This document shows positions 27,451-36,577 of a stretch of 48,475 nucleotides of DNA, piece by piece. This DNA is from an uncultured Verrucomicrobia subdivision 3 bacterium. GTDB lineage: Bacteria > Verrucomicrobiota > Verrucomicrobiia > Limisphaerales > UBA11358. A program made the translations under genes and the position numbers. The notes below the pieces were generated by a model. It made no database searches. It saw nothing but the letters and a program-made list of their open reading frames with translations, and was not told where the DNA came from. The stretch's first letter is position 1, and each line of letters opens with the position of its first letter. The DNA lies in contig CAISYZ010000145.1 of NCBI GenBank assembly GCA_903889895.1, forward strand, positions 1-48,475, written 5' to 3'.

Positions 27451-28599
27451 TTAAATTTTTGGGAACTTGGTCCATTTGCCAGACGCGGCGGACTTGACGC
27501 AGGTTTCGATGAACGCCATGCCTTCCACGCCGTCGTCCACGGTCGGAAAATCGAATGAACCTTTCTTGCCCGCGATGCGCGCGCGAATTGCCGCGACGGC
27601 TTCCAGATAGATGTTCGCGAACGCCTCAATGAAGGCCTCGGGATGGCCGAACGGCAGCCGCGTGAACTTCTTCGTCACGTCGGAAACATAGCCGTTGCCG
27701 CGCCGCAGAATCCGCGCCGGCTCGCCCTTCGGTGTGAACTGCAATTCGTTTGGATGCTCCTGCTGCCAGGCCAGCGCGCCGAGCGTGCCATAGACGCGGA
27801 TGTTCAAATTATTTTCCTCGCCGCAGGAAATCTGAGAGCAATGCAGCACACCTTTCGCGCCGCCATGGTAGCGGATGAGCATATTCGCATCGTCCTCCAG
27901 CTTGCGGCCGGGGATGAAGCTGGTGAACTCCGCGCACAACTCGTCAATCTTCAAGCCGGTGATGTAGCGTCCGAGATTTTCCGCGTGCGTGCCGATGTCG
28001 CCAACGCAGCAGCTGGCGCCAGCCTTCTTCGGGTCGCTGCGCCACGCGGCTTGCTTCTGGCCCGTCGCCTCGATTTTATCGAGCAGCCAGCCCTGCGGAT
28101 ATTCCGCGACGACTTTCAAAATCTTGCCCAGCTTGCCGCTGCGGACGAGTTCGCGCGCTTCCTTAACCATTGGATAGCCCGTGTAATTGTGTGTCAGCGC
28201 AAACACCTTGCCGGTCTCGCGCACCACTTTGCGCAATTGCTTCGCCTCAGCGAGCGTGAGCGTCATCGGTTTGTCGCAGACAACGTGGAAGCCAGCTTTC
28301 AAAAAGGTGATGGCCACCGGCGCGTGCAGGAAATTCGGCGTAACAATGGCGACAAAATCAATCCGCTCGTCCGCCGGCAGCGCGGCCTCGGCTTTGGCCA
28401 TCTCAGCGTAGCTGGCGTAGACGCGTTTTGGTTTGAGGAATAGCTGCTCGCCAGTGGTCTGCGAATTCTTGGCGTCGGAGGAAAAGGCGCCGGCAACGAG
28501 TTCAATCTGTCCGTCGAGGTTGGCGGCCATACGATGGACCGCGCCGATGAAGGCGTTTTGTCCGCCGCCGACCATTCCGTAGCGAAGTTTGCGTGGCAT
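27451..28599 (-). CDS. Gfo/Idh/MocA family oxidoreductase
   Basis: This 382-residue NAD(P)-dependent sugar oxidoreductase has the N-terminal Rossmann fold with RYGMVGGGQNAFIGAVH, then DFVAIVTPNFLHAPVAITFL and the CDKPMT motif (usual EKP). The catalytic-domain motif DIGTHAENLGRYITG holds the conserved histidine. No signal peptide is seen, so it is likely cytoplasmic. It heads the operon Gfo/Idh/MocA, DUF1080, ThuA (6- and 44-bp gaps) and probably oxidises or reduces a sugar at C3. Confidence 0.92.
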   Translation of the reverse strand: MPRKLRYGMVGGGQNAFIGAVHRMAANLDGQIELVAGAFSSDAKNSQTTGEQLFLKPKRVYASYAEMAKAEAALPADERIDFVAIVTPNFLHAPVAITFLKAGFHVVCDKPMTLTLAEAKQLRKVVRETGKVFALTHNYTGYPMVKEARELVRSGKLGKILKVVAEYPQGWLLDKIEATGQKQAAWRSDPKKAGASCCVGDIGTHAENLGRYITGLKIDELCAEFTSFIPGRKLEDDANMLIRYHGGAKGVLHCSQISCGEENNLNIRVYGTLGALAWQQEHPNELQFTPKGEPARILRRGNGYVSDVTKKFTRLPFGHPEAFIEAFANIYLEAVAAIRARIAGKKGSFDFPTVDDGVEGMAFIETCVKSAASGKWTKFPKI

Positions 28600-28708
28600 A
28601 AATTATTCTTTCTTGGAAAAGCGCAATCTAGGGAATGACGCAACGCAGGACAAGCGCAACTTTTGCAACACACGGGCAAGTGGCTGATTTAAGGACGCAT
28701 TCGCGACT

Positions 28709-29692
28709 TTAGAAACGGAGGTTCATGCTGACGCCCAGCCCGCCGTTGAATTCCTCATACGCGGCGGCATAGCGATCGTCAGTGGTCTTGGAGTTGAAAT
28801 TAAAAAATGTGCGGACATTAAAGCTGTCGTTGAAGGTGTAAATCAGCGCGATGCCGTAGGAATGGAGGTAGTCGTTGCGGTCGCCGTTTTGCAGGGTGTT
28901 CAACCGATAGTTGGTGAACATGAACCGGTAGCTCGGCTGCACGACAAAATGCGCCGTGACCAGCCAGTTGAAGGTGACGCTCGTAATGTCGTCAAAGCGG
29001 TTGTTGATATAAGCGTAGCTGCCAAAAGTGGCGGGCTGCTCGGTGAAATGATAGTCCACCTGATTGCCGACAGCAAAAACCGTGGTGCGCGTGATGGGGA
29101 TGAGTCGCTGGACGGTGAACGACGGGAGAAATTCGCGATAGGTTTCACGATAGTCGGACTGATTGGCCAGACGATTGCCAGCGGCATTCAAATCCAGCAT
29201 CCACAAGCCGCGGGTGTAGCGACCATCGAGAAAAACCGACGCGGCATTGAAGTCGAGGCGCGAGATGCGGTCGTTGCCGTAATTATACCATTGGCTTGCG
29301 ATGCCGAGGCTGGAGGAAATTTTGCCCTCACCAAGCTTCCAATCAGCAGGCAGAAATGCCCCCTGAATGGAGTTGATGAAAACGGCGCTGCCGATGCGCT
29401 GGCCGTTGGGCGAGTAGTTGGCGTTGTCGGTGTAAAAAACCTGACTGTCCAAAAGCAGGCTGAAATAATGGTGGCGCGGAATGAGCCGGAGAATCCGTTG
29501 CGGCCCAACATCCGTGCTTTCACCCGAATAAAGCTCCGGCGCGTTGGTGCCGGCGGCAAGCGACGGAAACGGCGGCATGTTCCCGTTGAGCTGTGAATTT
29601 TGAAATTGTTGCACGGAGGCCGGCTGAGCGTGCAGTGCCAGCTTTCCGGTAACCAACACGACCGCGATGAGAGTGGGCGAAAGGGCTTTCAA
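28709..29692 (-). CDS. Putative outer-membrane beta-barrel protein
   Basis: This 327-residue protein has a signal peptide (MKALSPTLIAVVLVTGKLALHA) and, from residue 75 on, alternating aromatic/polar strands: HYFSLLLDSQVFYTDNANYS, VSFNWL-type strands such as SVTFNWLVTAHFVVQPSYRF, SYGIALIYTFNDSFNVRTFF, ending in a strand with terminal phenylalanine (GLGVSMNLRF). That ending is the barrel-assembly signal of outer-membrane proteins. It lies 6 bp after the FecR gene and, with the cyclase, forms an envelope-related operon. Ligand or transport function is unknown. Confidence 0.72.
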   Translation of the reverse strand: MKALSPTLIAVVLVTGKLALHAQPASVQQFQNSQLNGNMPPFPSLAAGTNAPELYSGESTDVGPQRILRLIPRHHYFSLLLDSQVFYTDNANYSPNGQRIGSAVFINSIQGAFLPADWKLGEGKISSSLGIASQWYNYGNDRISRLDFNAASVFLDGRYTRGLWMLDLNAAGNRLANQSDYRETYREFLPSFTVQRLIPITRTTVFAVGNQVDYHFTEQPATFGSYAYINNRFDDITSVTFNWLVTAHFVVQPSYRFMFTNYRLNTLQNGDRNDYLHSYGIALIYTFNDSFNVRTFFNFNSKTTDDRYAAAYEEFNGGLGVSMNLRF

Positions 29693-29698
29693 ACGAAA

Positions 29699-31501
29699 TT
29701 AGTGCAGGGTGGTAATGATGATGCCGGCACCGGAGCCGGGATTGACGTAGTTCTGCGCCGGATTGCCGCCGTAGGTGACGCCTTGAATAAAATTTACATC
29801 TCCGTTGACCGAGGCTTGACCGGTGTTCGGGTTCGGGGCCAGCTCGCCGTTCTCGCAGGCGAGCGTCACGCTGCTGCCCGCGCCGAATGCGACATCGGAA
29901 AGGTTGATGGTGTTGGCAGCCATGTTAACCGTGCCGAAGCTGCCGAAGTCAGCGTTGTTGACGGTGACATAATTTGGCGCGGTGAAATTGGCCGTCGCAT
30001 TCTGGCCGACGCCGATCAAGGTTCGTCCGCTGGCATCCAGCAAAATGCCGTCGCCGGAATTGAGCGTGAGGAGATGCGTCTGGACGGAGGTGTTTTTCAC
30101 GTCCAACAAGCCCGTGTTGGATGTCAGCGTCACCGAACCATCCTTGGCGAGGGTCTTGAAATCATTGTCGCCGACGGTATACAAACTTGCATCCCAGGTG
30201 ATGCTGATGGAGTTTTGTGCGGTCAATGCCAGATGGCCGGGTGTGAAAATACCGGTGTTAAGAATGTCAATTGTGGAGCCGGAAGTCATGCCGATGTTGC
30301 CGGTGCGATTGATGATGCTGCCGCCATTGAGCGAAATGCTTCCCGCCGTGGACAAATCAAAGTCGGCGACATCCGCTTCCAGCACCGTGTTCGGCGCAAA
30401 GTTCATGCCGGTGCCGCCGACCAGCGTTAGGTTGTCACCGGCGGCAAGTCCGCTGAACGTGACAGAGGTGTTGAAATTAAGATTGCCCGCAGCGACAAAA
30501 TCAAACGTCGGATAACCTGAATAGGCCGCGAGGTCGATAGTCAGCGGATTAGCAGAGTTAAAGGCGATATTGTCGCCAGCAAAACCTTGGAATGTTTGTC
30601 CGGCGTAAAAAGAATTACCCGCAAGCGTAATTGGCTCGCCGAGGAAAATGCGGTTAGGCGGTGTGGGGATTTGCGAATCCGTCACCGAGGAACTGGTGAT
30701 GTTCGCGTCGGTCTGAAGCGCGCTCTGCACAGCGCGGTTCTGGGCATGGTTTTGAATGGAGTTAAAATCAAACACCTGCACCTGATCGGCAGAAGCCTTG
30801 TCGCCGACCAGCAAGCCAGTGTCTACCGCGTGACCGGACTTGATGAGTTTCAATTGCTGTTCAATCTGACTAATAATGAGCGGCAGCGAGGCCAGTTCGT
30901 GGTCAAAACCGCTGACAAGCAGGCTGTGCTTCACGAGTTCGTCCAGCCGGAACACGATGACCGGCGCCAGTTGCTTGCCGCCGGGCAGGATGAAGGTCAT
31001 TTGGCCAGCGGACAATTTCTGTTTCAGCTTGTTGAGGAAATTCACCACCACTGTGCCTTCCAGGTCGAGCACCTTCATGCCGCCGTCCGGCGTGGTGGAA
31101 ACAATAAGCGTGGTGCCCAGCACCGATGCCGTGGCCGAACCGGTATGAATGGTGCCGCCACCTTTGCCGTGCGGTGAGTGGAACAGCAGGCTGCCTTGTT
31201 TGAGATTGATGGTGCGGTTGGCCGGATCGAAGGAGAATATCGTGTTCGCTCCGACGCGGGTGACCGTCTCGTCTTCGGCAATCAATTCCGCGCGCGACGC
31301 CGCGCCGGTTCGCAGGATGTCCGGCATCGCAAAAATATCGTTCACCGCCGCGGCTTTTTCCTTCTGGTCAGCGGCGGAAATAATCTGCACATCATTGACG
31401 ACCTGCGAAAGCTTCGACTGTTTTAAATCAATCGCGTGGCTCGTGAAAGCGGCGGCGGTGCAACCAACAAGGCAGAGCCGGCGGAGGAACATGGTTTTCA
31501 T
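29699..31501 (-). CDS. FecR-domain protein with beta-helix repeats
   Basis: This 600-residue protein has a signal peptide (residues 1-23). Residues 60-160 form a FecR-like domain: SRAELIAEDETVTRVGANTI, then LKQGSLLFHSPHGKGGGTIH and ASVLGTTLIVST with LEGTVVVNF. A helical linker follows. From about 270 on the sequence consists of repetitive beta-strands (LTLVGGTGMNFAPNTVLEAD, ISLNGGSIINRTGNIGMTSG) like those of filamentous adhesin-type beta-helices. It probably acts in the periplasm or at the surface. It lies between a CHASE2 adenylate cyclase and a barrel protein in one operon. Confidence 0.82.
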   Translation of the reverse strand: MKTMFLRRLCLVGCTAAAFTSHAIDLKQSKLSQVVNDVQIISAADQKEKAAAVNDIFAMPDILRTGAASRAELIAEDETVTRVGANTIFSFDPANRTINLKQGSLLFHSPHGKGGGTIHTGSATASVLGTTLIVSTTPDGGMKVLDLEGTVVVNFLNKLKQKLSAGQMTFILPGGKQLAPVIVFRLDELVKHSLLVSGFDHELASLPLIISQIEQQLKLIKSGHAVDTGLLVGDKASADQVQVFDFNSIQNHAQNRAVQSALQTDANITSSSVTDSQIPTPPNRIFLGEPITLAGNSFYAGQTFQGFAGDNIAFNSANPLTIDLAAYSGYPTFDFVAAGNLNFNTSVTFSGLAAGDNLTLVGGTGMNFAPNTVLEADVADFDLSTAGSISLNGGSIINRTGNIGMTSGSTIDILNTGIFTPGHLALTAQNSISITWDASLYTVGDNDFKTLAKDGSVTLTSNTGLLDVKNTSVQTHLLTLNSGDGILLDASGRTLIGVGQNATANFTAPNYVTVNNADFGSFGTVNMAANTINLSDVAFGAGSSVTLACENGELAPNPNTGQASVNGDVNFIQGVTYGGNPAQNYVNPGSGAGIIITTLH

Positions 31502-31584
31502 GGCGTAAAATCTACGGGATATAACCTTCTATTAAAGTAATCTTTTAGATTAACCTGACTGCTGGGTCAACGCTTATTTCCGCT

Positions 31585-33729
31585 TCACTTGTCCGCGAGC
31601 ACAAACGCGCCGTCCCAGCCCGCCGGCAGCGGGCTGTCGCTCAACGCGGCGCAGCGCAGGACATACATTTCGCACAGGTAATCCTCCACGCCGATTTGTT
31701 TCTGCGCGGCTTCAAATAAGACGATGGCGTCGCGGAATTTTGCCTGCCGGTAAAGCGCAATGCCCTCGTGATAAATCGCCAGCCAGGCTGGGATTGGGAC
31801 GGAGTTATCGCTCAACAAGGTGAAAGTTTCCACCGGCTTAGTTTTGCCTTTGAATGCCACCGCGCCGACTTGGCGGTAAATAAAATGTTCGCGGGTCAAT
31901 TTTTCAACCTCCTCGCCGATGAGGATATCCGTATGAAATTGCTTCGTGGCACTTTCCAATCGCGCGGCCAGGTTCACCCCGTCGCCGAGCACGGTGAATT
32001 CCATGCGCTGAGGATGGCCAATATTGCCGACGATGACCTCGCCATGATTCACGCCGACGCCGATAGAGAGATTTGCCCGTTCGGAATTCGTTTTCCAGTC
32101 GGCATTCAACTTCGCCAACGCCAGGCGCATCTGAAGCGCCGTGGTTACGGCATTGCGCGCGTCCTCGGCGTTACCCTTGCTGTGCGTGTCGCCCCAGACA
32201 GCCATGATGGCGTCACCGATAAATTTTTGCAGCGTGCCCTCGTTTTTTAAAACGCTGCCGACCATGTCCGCAAAATATTCGTTGAGCTGCGCAACGAGTT
32301 TGTCCGCGTCTGCCTTTTCCGTCATCGTCGTGAAGCCGCGGATATCCGAGAACAAAACTGTCACCGGCTGCTTGCGGCCTTTCAACGCTTCGACGAACGA
32401 ACGCCGGTCGTTCAAAATCGTCCGCGCGACGTTTTTGGAAACATAACGGTCGAGGATGTTGCGGTAACGGCGCTTGTCAAATTGTTCCAGCGCATATTCA
32501 AAAATAATGCCGAACGAACTGGTTGCCATAAAACAAAACAGCGGTGGCATCATCGCAACCACGCAGTTATGTTGTGTCAGCGCCAGCTGGCAAACGGCGA
32601 GAAAGCCCAGCGTGGACGCGACCATCATTAGTCCTTTCAGCAACGCCTGCGGAATGCCAAGGCAGATGAGCAGCGCCAGCTCGACTGCGCCCAGCGCAAT
32701 CCAGAAATCCGCCGTGGCGCTGGTGGGGGTAAGCCATTTTCCCTGCAACAGTGCCGCGAGCATTTGTGCCTGAATTTCGGGTCCGGGCATTTCGCCGAAG
32801 GGGGTCGCATGAACGTCGTGGAAAATTTCCGCCATCGGGCCAACGATGACGATTTTGTTCGAGACAGCCAGTCCGTCCTTGAATGGCGGCTTTTCCCAGA
32901 GCGCGTCCACAAACATGTTTTCCACCGGCCAAGCGCGGTAGGTGCCGGCGGAACCTTGGAAATTGATGAGAACTTTTTTATCCGGCAGCGGTGTTGAAAC
33001 ATGGCCTTGAAATTTTTCCGCGGCGCGCGCGGTGATTTGCACGAGATCATCCGGGGTTTTGCCGGTGCGGATGGATTTCGTGAGAATGGCCGCCACGCGG
33101 GGGTCGAGTCCGCCAAGTTCCAGCCGCTCGCGTTCGATGGATGTCCGATAGCGGGCGCGGCGCACGACGTCGTCACCGTCCGGCCAGATGTTGACCAACC
33201 CGAGAATTTCATCGGTGCCGGGCAGGAGCAGGCGTGCGTTGGGCTGGGTCAGTTTTTTGGTCCTGCCGGTCGTGCCTTCCTCGTCAGCGAGCATTTCGCC
33301 GATGACGACTCGGTCTTTATATTTTTTCAACGCCTGCGCAAATACGTCATCACCATCGGTTTCGCTGGCGAACACGAAGTCAAACATCACCACCTTGGCG
33401 CCAGCTCGCATCAGCTTTTCCAGGATCGCGGCATAGACCGAACGATCCCACGGCCACGGCTGCTGCATTTTTTGCAGCACCGGCGAAGCGGCGATTTCTT
33501 CCGGTGACAAGGTGTCTAGTTGAAATGAAGTCGTGCCGAGGCCGATCAGTTTGATGCGGGGATCGGGCAGGCTTTCGCCGCGAAAGCGGTAGCAATCATC
33601 AAGGAGTGTGCCTTCGACCTTTTGCCAGAGGTGCGTGCCAGTAAACCATGGCTGCTGCGCCAGCCACAGCACAAAGATGCCGAAGGCGACAACGATCCAC
33701 TTGGGGCGATGGATTAAAAAACGGAGCAT
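31585..33729 (-). CDS. CHASE2 adenylate/guanylate cyclase
   Basis: This 714-residue membrane-bound class III cyclase has an N-terminal helix (WIVVAFGIFVLWLA), then an extracytoplasmic CHASE2 sensor domain up to about residue 330 (IKLIGLGTTSF, MFDFVFASETDGDDVFAQAL, VDALWEKPPF). Three or so helices follow (340-410), then the cyclase domain near 450-640 with VTVLFSDIRGFTTMTEKAD, FIGDAIMAVWGD, SIGVGVNHGEVIVGNIG and VLGDGVNLAARLES. The metal-binding aspartates of LFSDIRGF and IGDAIMAVWGD are present. A short C-terminal tail may be TPR-like. It is the first gene of the operon with FecR and the barrel protein and makes a cyclic nucleotide in response to an unknown periplasmic signal. Confidence 0.93.
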   Translation of the reverse strand: MLRFLIHRPKWIVVAFGIFVLWLAQQPWFTGTHLWQKVEGTLLDDCYRFRGESLPDPRIKLIGLGTTSFQLDTLSPEEIAASPVLQKMQQPWPWDRSVYAAILEKLMRAGAKVVMFDFVFASETDGDDVFAQALKKYKDRVVIGEMLADEEGTTGRTKKLTQPNARLLLPGTDEILGLVNIWPDGDDVVRRARYRTSIERERLELGGLDPRVAAILTKSIRTGKTPDDLVQITARAAEKFQGHVSTPLPDKKVLINFQGSAGTYRAWPVENMFVDALWEKPPFKDGLAVSNKIVIVGPMAEIFHDVHATPFGEMPGPEIQAQMLAALLQGKWLTPTSATADFWIALGAVELALLICLGIPQALLKGLMMVASTLGFLAVCQLALTQHNCVVAMMPPLFCFMATSSFGIIFEYALEQFDKRRYRNILDRYVSKNVARTILNDRRSFVEALKGRKQPVTVLFSDIRGFTTMTEKADADKLVAQLNEYFADMVGSVLKNEGTLQKFIGDAIMAVWGDTHSKGNAEDARNAVTTALQMRLALAKLNADWKTNSERANLSIGVGVNHGEVIVGNIGHPQRMEFTVLGDGVNLAARLESATKQFHTDILIGEEVEKLTREHFIYRQVGAVAFKGKTKPVETFTLLSDNSVPIPAWLAIYHEGIALYRQAKFRDAIVLFEAAQKQIGVEDYLCEMYVLRCAALSDSPLPAGWDGAFVLADK

Positions 33730-33830
33730 GGCGGCGCAAATTGCCGCGCGTTAAATCGCAAGCCTTGCGCGGCAACTCAAGGAAATAAAAATCTTGGCGG
33801 CTACGGGGACATTCAGTTGATTGCCGAATA

Positions 33831-33864
33831 AAAAAGAGCGCCCCGGAAACGGAGCGCTCTTTTT
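33831..33864. terminator. Bidirectional Rho-independent terminator
   Basis: AAAAAGAGCGC (33831-33841) pairs perfectly with GCGCTCTTTTT (33854-33864) around a 12-nt loop. It serves the minus-strand HU gene, whose stop is at 33879. Confidence 0.8.
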
Positions 33865-33878
33865 GAAAGCGATTAAAA

Positions 33879-34166
33879 TTACTTGGTGCCGAGGATCGCG
33901 TCCTTCGCAGCCTTGGCGACGCGGAACTTCACGACGCGCTTGGCCTTGATCTGGATCTGTTCGCCGGTCTTCGGGTTGCGGCCGATACGGGCGGCGCGGT
34001 TCTTCAAGACGAGCTTGCCGATGCCGGGCAGCGTGAACGTGTCTTTCGCGTGCTTGTAGGCGAGCGCGGCGATGGTGTCGAGGATTTCGACGGCTTGTTT
34101 CTTGGAGAGGCCGTTCTTCTCGGCGACGAGGGCGGCGATCTGGGCTTTGGAGAGTGCTTTTGCCAT
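33879..34166 (-). CDS. HU-family DNA-binding protein
   Basis: This 95-residue nucleoid protein matches the HU/IHF family throughout: MAKALSKAQIAALVAEKNGL, SKKQAVEILDTIAALAYKHA, the LPGIGKLVLKNRAARIGRNP beta-arm start with the conserved proline-containing GRNPKTGEQIQIKAKRVVKF, and a basic tail. The start at 34166 gives the normal length; an upstream in-frame extension to 34250 is not family-like. It is transcribed divergently from the kinase gene and ends at a strong terminator. It dimerises and bends DNA. Confidence 0.95.
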   Translation of the reverse strand: MAKALSKAQIAALVAEKNGLSKKQAVEILDTIAALAYKHAKDTFTLPGIGKLVLKNRAARIGRNPKTGEQIQIKAKRVVKFRVAKAAKDAILGTK

Positions 34167-34349
34167 ATGTGTTCTCTTTGTAGTTATTGGTTGTTGTTGT
34201 TTGTTTGAGTCCGAAAAATCACGAACTTGAGACGAGTTAAAAACCTTCACGCGAATCGTGCAAGCGAAAAAGTGAAAAAAAACAAAGTTTTTTCAGGCCT
34301 TGTCTTTTGCGGGGCTTGACAACGCAAGACAATTTCCGACCATTCGCTA

Positions 34350-35348
34350 ATGCCGTTGTTCACCATCCAGAACGAATTTCGCTACGAAATCGTCCGCAAG
34401 ATTTTCGAAGGCGGCATGGGCATCGTTTACGAAGCCGAACAGCACGGCGCACGGGATTTCGTCAAGCGCGTTGCCATCAAGATCATCCGGCCGAACTACG
34501 CGAGCCAGAAGATGTTCATCGAAAACTTCGTTGGTGAGGCCAAACTCGTTGCCGACTTGATTCATACGAACATTGTTCAAACCTACCATCTCGGTGAAAC
34601 GAATGGCGTGGCGTTTATTGCCATGGAATTGATTCGCGGTGTGAATCTCGAGCAGTTTACGCATCAAGTGGCGGAAAAGAAACGCGCCTTGCCGAAGGAA
34701 CTGGCGGTCTTTATCACCAGTCGCGTGGTCCGCGGGTTGGCTTATGCGCACAACAAAACGGACAAAGACGGCAAACCGCTCGGCCTCGTCCATCGCGACG
34801 TGAGTTTCAAGAACATCATGATTGCTTTCGAGGGCGATGTGAAGCTGACCGATTTCGGCATTGCCAAGGCCAAAGGCTTTCTCACCGATCAAGAGGGCGA
34901 AGTCGTTGCTGGCAAGCCTGATTACATGAGTCCCGAGCAGGCGGACTTTCAGGTCACGGACAAACGCTCGGATATTTTCTCCACCGGCGTCGTGCTTGCC
35001 AACCTTTTGCTCGGCCGCAACATCTTCAAGGGCACGAATGCCGAAGAATCCCGCAGCCGCATCATCAATCAGCCCATTCCTGACTTTCGCGCGCTCGATT
35101 CACGCATTGATGACCGGCTCAACGACATTCTCCATCACTGTCTCGCGCGCGATCTGGCGCATCGCTACGCCACCGCCGACCAGTTGCTGACTGAGCTGGA
35201 ATATTACATCTACGGCGCGGGTTACGGTCCGACCAACGAGACGCTCGGCAAATACATCCGCGAACTGTTTGGCCAGGAAGCGCCCAAGCCCATGCCGCCC
35301 GACCTGCACGGCAAAACCATTATCATTGACGACACCACCCGTTCCTAA
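34350..35348 (+). CDS. Serine/threonine protein kinase
   Basis: This 332-residue Hanks-type kinase has the nucleotide loop FEGGMGIVYEAE, VAIKII with the ATP-binding lysine, the C-helix glutamate in GEAKLVADL, LVHRDVSFKNIMI (catalytic loop, H-R-D...N), KLTDFGIAKA (DFG) and PDYMSPEQADFQ. The kinase domain fills nearly the whole chain, and no membrane helix, PASTA or other sensor domain is present, so it is a soluble kinase. HRDVSFKN has Ser-Phe in place of the more common Lys-Pro, a variant seen in other bacterial kinases. It is 18 bp before the amidohydrolase gene and likely co-transcribed. Its substrate is unknown. Confidence 0.93.
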   Translation: MPLFTIQNEFRYEIVRKIFEGGMGIVYEAEQHGARDFVKRVAIKIIRPNYASQKMFIENFVGEAKLVADLIHTNIVQTYHLGETNGVAFIAMELIRGVNLEQFTHQVAEKKRALPKELAVFITSRVVRGLAYAHNKTDKDGKPLGLVHRDVSFKNIMIAFEGDVKLTDFGIAKAKGFLTDQEGEVVAGKPDYMSPEQADFQVTDKRSDIFSTGVVLANLLLGRNIFKGTNAEESRSRIINQPIPDFRALDSRIDDRLNDILHHCLARDLAHRYATADQLLTELEYYIYGAGYGPTNETLGKYIRELFGQEAPKPMPPDLHGKTIIIDDTTRS

Positions 35349-35366
35349 TTTTTTCCGCCTTTCCCC

Positions 35367-36266
35367 ATGAAACGTCCTGCTTCGTCGGAAATCAAACTCG
35401 GCCTCATCCAAACGGATGTGGCTGTGAATCCCGATTTCAACCTCAAAAAAACTATTTCCCTCATCGAACGCGCTGCGAAAGCGGGCGCCAAGATCATTTG
35501 CACGCAGGAACTCTTCCGCTCGCAATACTTCTGCCAGAGCGAAGACCACGAGCACTTCAAGCTCGCCGAAAAGATTCCCGGCCCCAGCACCGATGCCTTC
35601 CAGAAACTCGCCAAGAAGCTCAAGGTCGTCATCATTGCCTCCTTGTTTGAGAAACGCGCGTCCGGCGTTTACCACAATACCGCCGCCATCATTGATGCGG
35701 ACGGTTCCCTTTTGGGCATCTACCGCAAGATGCACATTCCCGACGACCCGCTTTACTACGAGAAATTTTATTTCACGCCCGGCGACCTCGGTTTCAAATC
35801 CTGGCAGACCCAATATGCCAAGATTGGCGTCCTGATATGCTGGGATCAATGGTATCCCGAAGCCGCGCGGCTCACGGCCATGCAAGGGGCGGAAATTTTA
35901 TTCTATCCCACGGCCATTGGCTGGCATCCCGGCGAAAAAGTTAAATACGGCGTGAAGCAACATGGCGCCTGGGAAACGATTCAACGGGCGCATGCGGTGG
36001 CGAATGGCTGTTATGTGGCCGTGGCCAACCGCATTGGCCACGAGATTTTGGACGGGGTGGGGGGCGCCGGCATTGAATTCTGGGGGCAAAGCTTTGTGGC
36101 CGGCACTTCTGGCGAAATCCTCTCGAAGGCCAGCTCCCATAAGGAAGAAATCTTGATTGTGCCGGTGGATTTGGCCCATGTGGACACCACGCGCACGCAC
36201 TGGCCGTTCCTCCGCGACCGTCGCATTGATGCTTACGGCAATCTGACGAAGCGGTTTGTGGATTAA
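35367..36266 (+). CDS. aguB: Carbon-nitrogen hydrolase, N-carbamoylputrescine amidase-like
   Basis: This 299-residue nitrilase-superfamily amidohydrolase has the catalytic triad Glu (CTQELFRSQYFC), Lys (GIYRKMHIPDDPLYYEKFYF) and Cys (IGVLICWDQWYPEAARL). The context of each residue, and the TAIGWHPGEK and RTHWPFLRDRRIDAYG segments, match plant/bacterial N-carbamoylputrescine amidase (AguB), which forms putrescine from the agmatine-derived carbamoyl compound. Agmatine deiminase (aguA) is not in the window. It follows the kinase in an apparent operon and ends at a palindromic terminator. A different amide substrate cannot be excluded. Confidence 0.88.
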   Translation: MKRPASSEIKLGLIQTDVAVNPDFNLKKTISLIERAAKAGAKIICTQELFRSQYFCQSEDHEHFKLAEKIPGPSTDAFQKLAKKLKVVIIASLFEKRASGVYHNTAAIIDADGSLLGIYRKMHIPDDPLYYEKFYFTPGDLGFKSWQTQYAKIGVLICWDQWYPEAARLTAMQGAEILFYPTAIGWHPGEKVKYGVKQHGAWETIQRAHAVANGCYVAVANRIGHEILDGVGGAGIEFWGQSFVAGTSGEILSKASSHKEEILIVPVDLAHVDTTRTHWPFLRDRRIDAYGNLTKRFVD

Positions 36267-36269
36267 GGG

Positions 36270-36488
36270 AACCCCAACGGGGTTCAAATCTTTCAGCCCA
36301 AGGTTGGCCCGCGACCGCGGGACTACCTTGGGTTTATTTTTCAATTCGTTTTCTACCCCAACGGGGTTGAATCCGCATTATCCACGTTTGCTCCAACCCT
36401 TTCAGGGTTGTAATCCATTCGGTTCAGCCACCCGGCGTAGCCGCTGCGCGTCAACACCGGGCTGAATGCTTCAATCCTTTCAGGATTG
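36270..36488. repeat. Cluster of short palindromes (REP-like)
   Basis: Five inverted repeats occur in 220 bp: AACCCC-AAC-GGGGTT (36270-36284), a shortened copy at about 36356-36368, AACCC-TTTCA-GGGTT (36395-36409), TTCAGCC...GGCTGAA (36423-36466) and CAATCC-TTTCA-GGATTG (36472-36488). Their similarity and intergenic location resemble REP-type elements reported from Verrucomicrobiota and Planctomycetes, an attribution made from memory. Confidence 0.6.
36297..36341 (+). terminator. Rho-independent terminator after aguB
   Basis: CCCAAGGT (36297-36304) pairs with ACCTTGGG (36325-36332), enclosing CCCGCG-AC-CGCGGG, and is followed by TTTATTTTTC. It terminates the kinase/aguB transcript. Confidence 0.7.
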
Positions 36489-36503
36489 GTTCCCAAAATC
36501 AAA

Positions 36504-36536
36504 CCGCCCGTCCCTTGAATGGGGCGGGCGTTGCTT
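36504..36536. terminator. Bidirectional terminator between convergent genes
   Basis: CGCCCGTCCC (36504-36513) pairs with GGGGCGGGCG (36520-36529) with one G-T pair and is followed by TTGCTTTT; on the other strand the stem is followed by TTTGATTTTG. It lies between aguB and the FN3 gene. Confidence 0.6.
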
Positions 36537-36577
36537 TTAATGCCGCATTTTAACCTTAAAATGCCGCGGTTTGCTTT

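Noticed and set aside
34300..34349. Promoter of the kinase gene (TTGACA at 34316)
   Set aside because: No acceptable -10 box follows at the right distance before the ATG at 34350.
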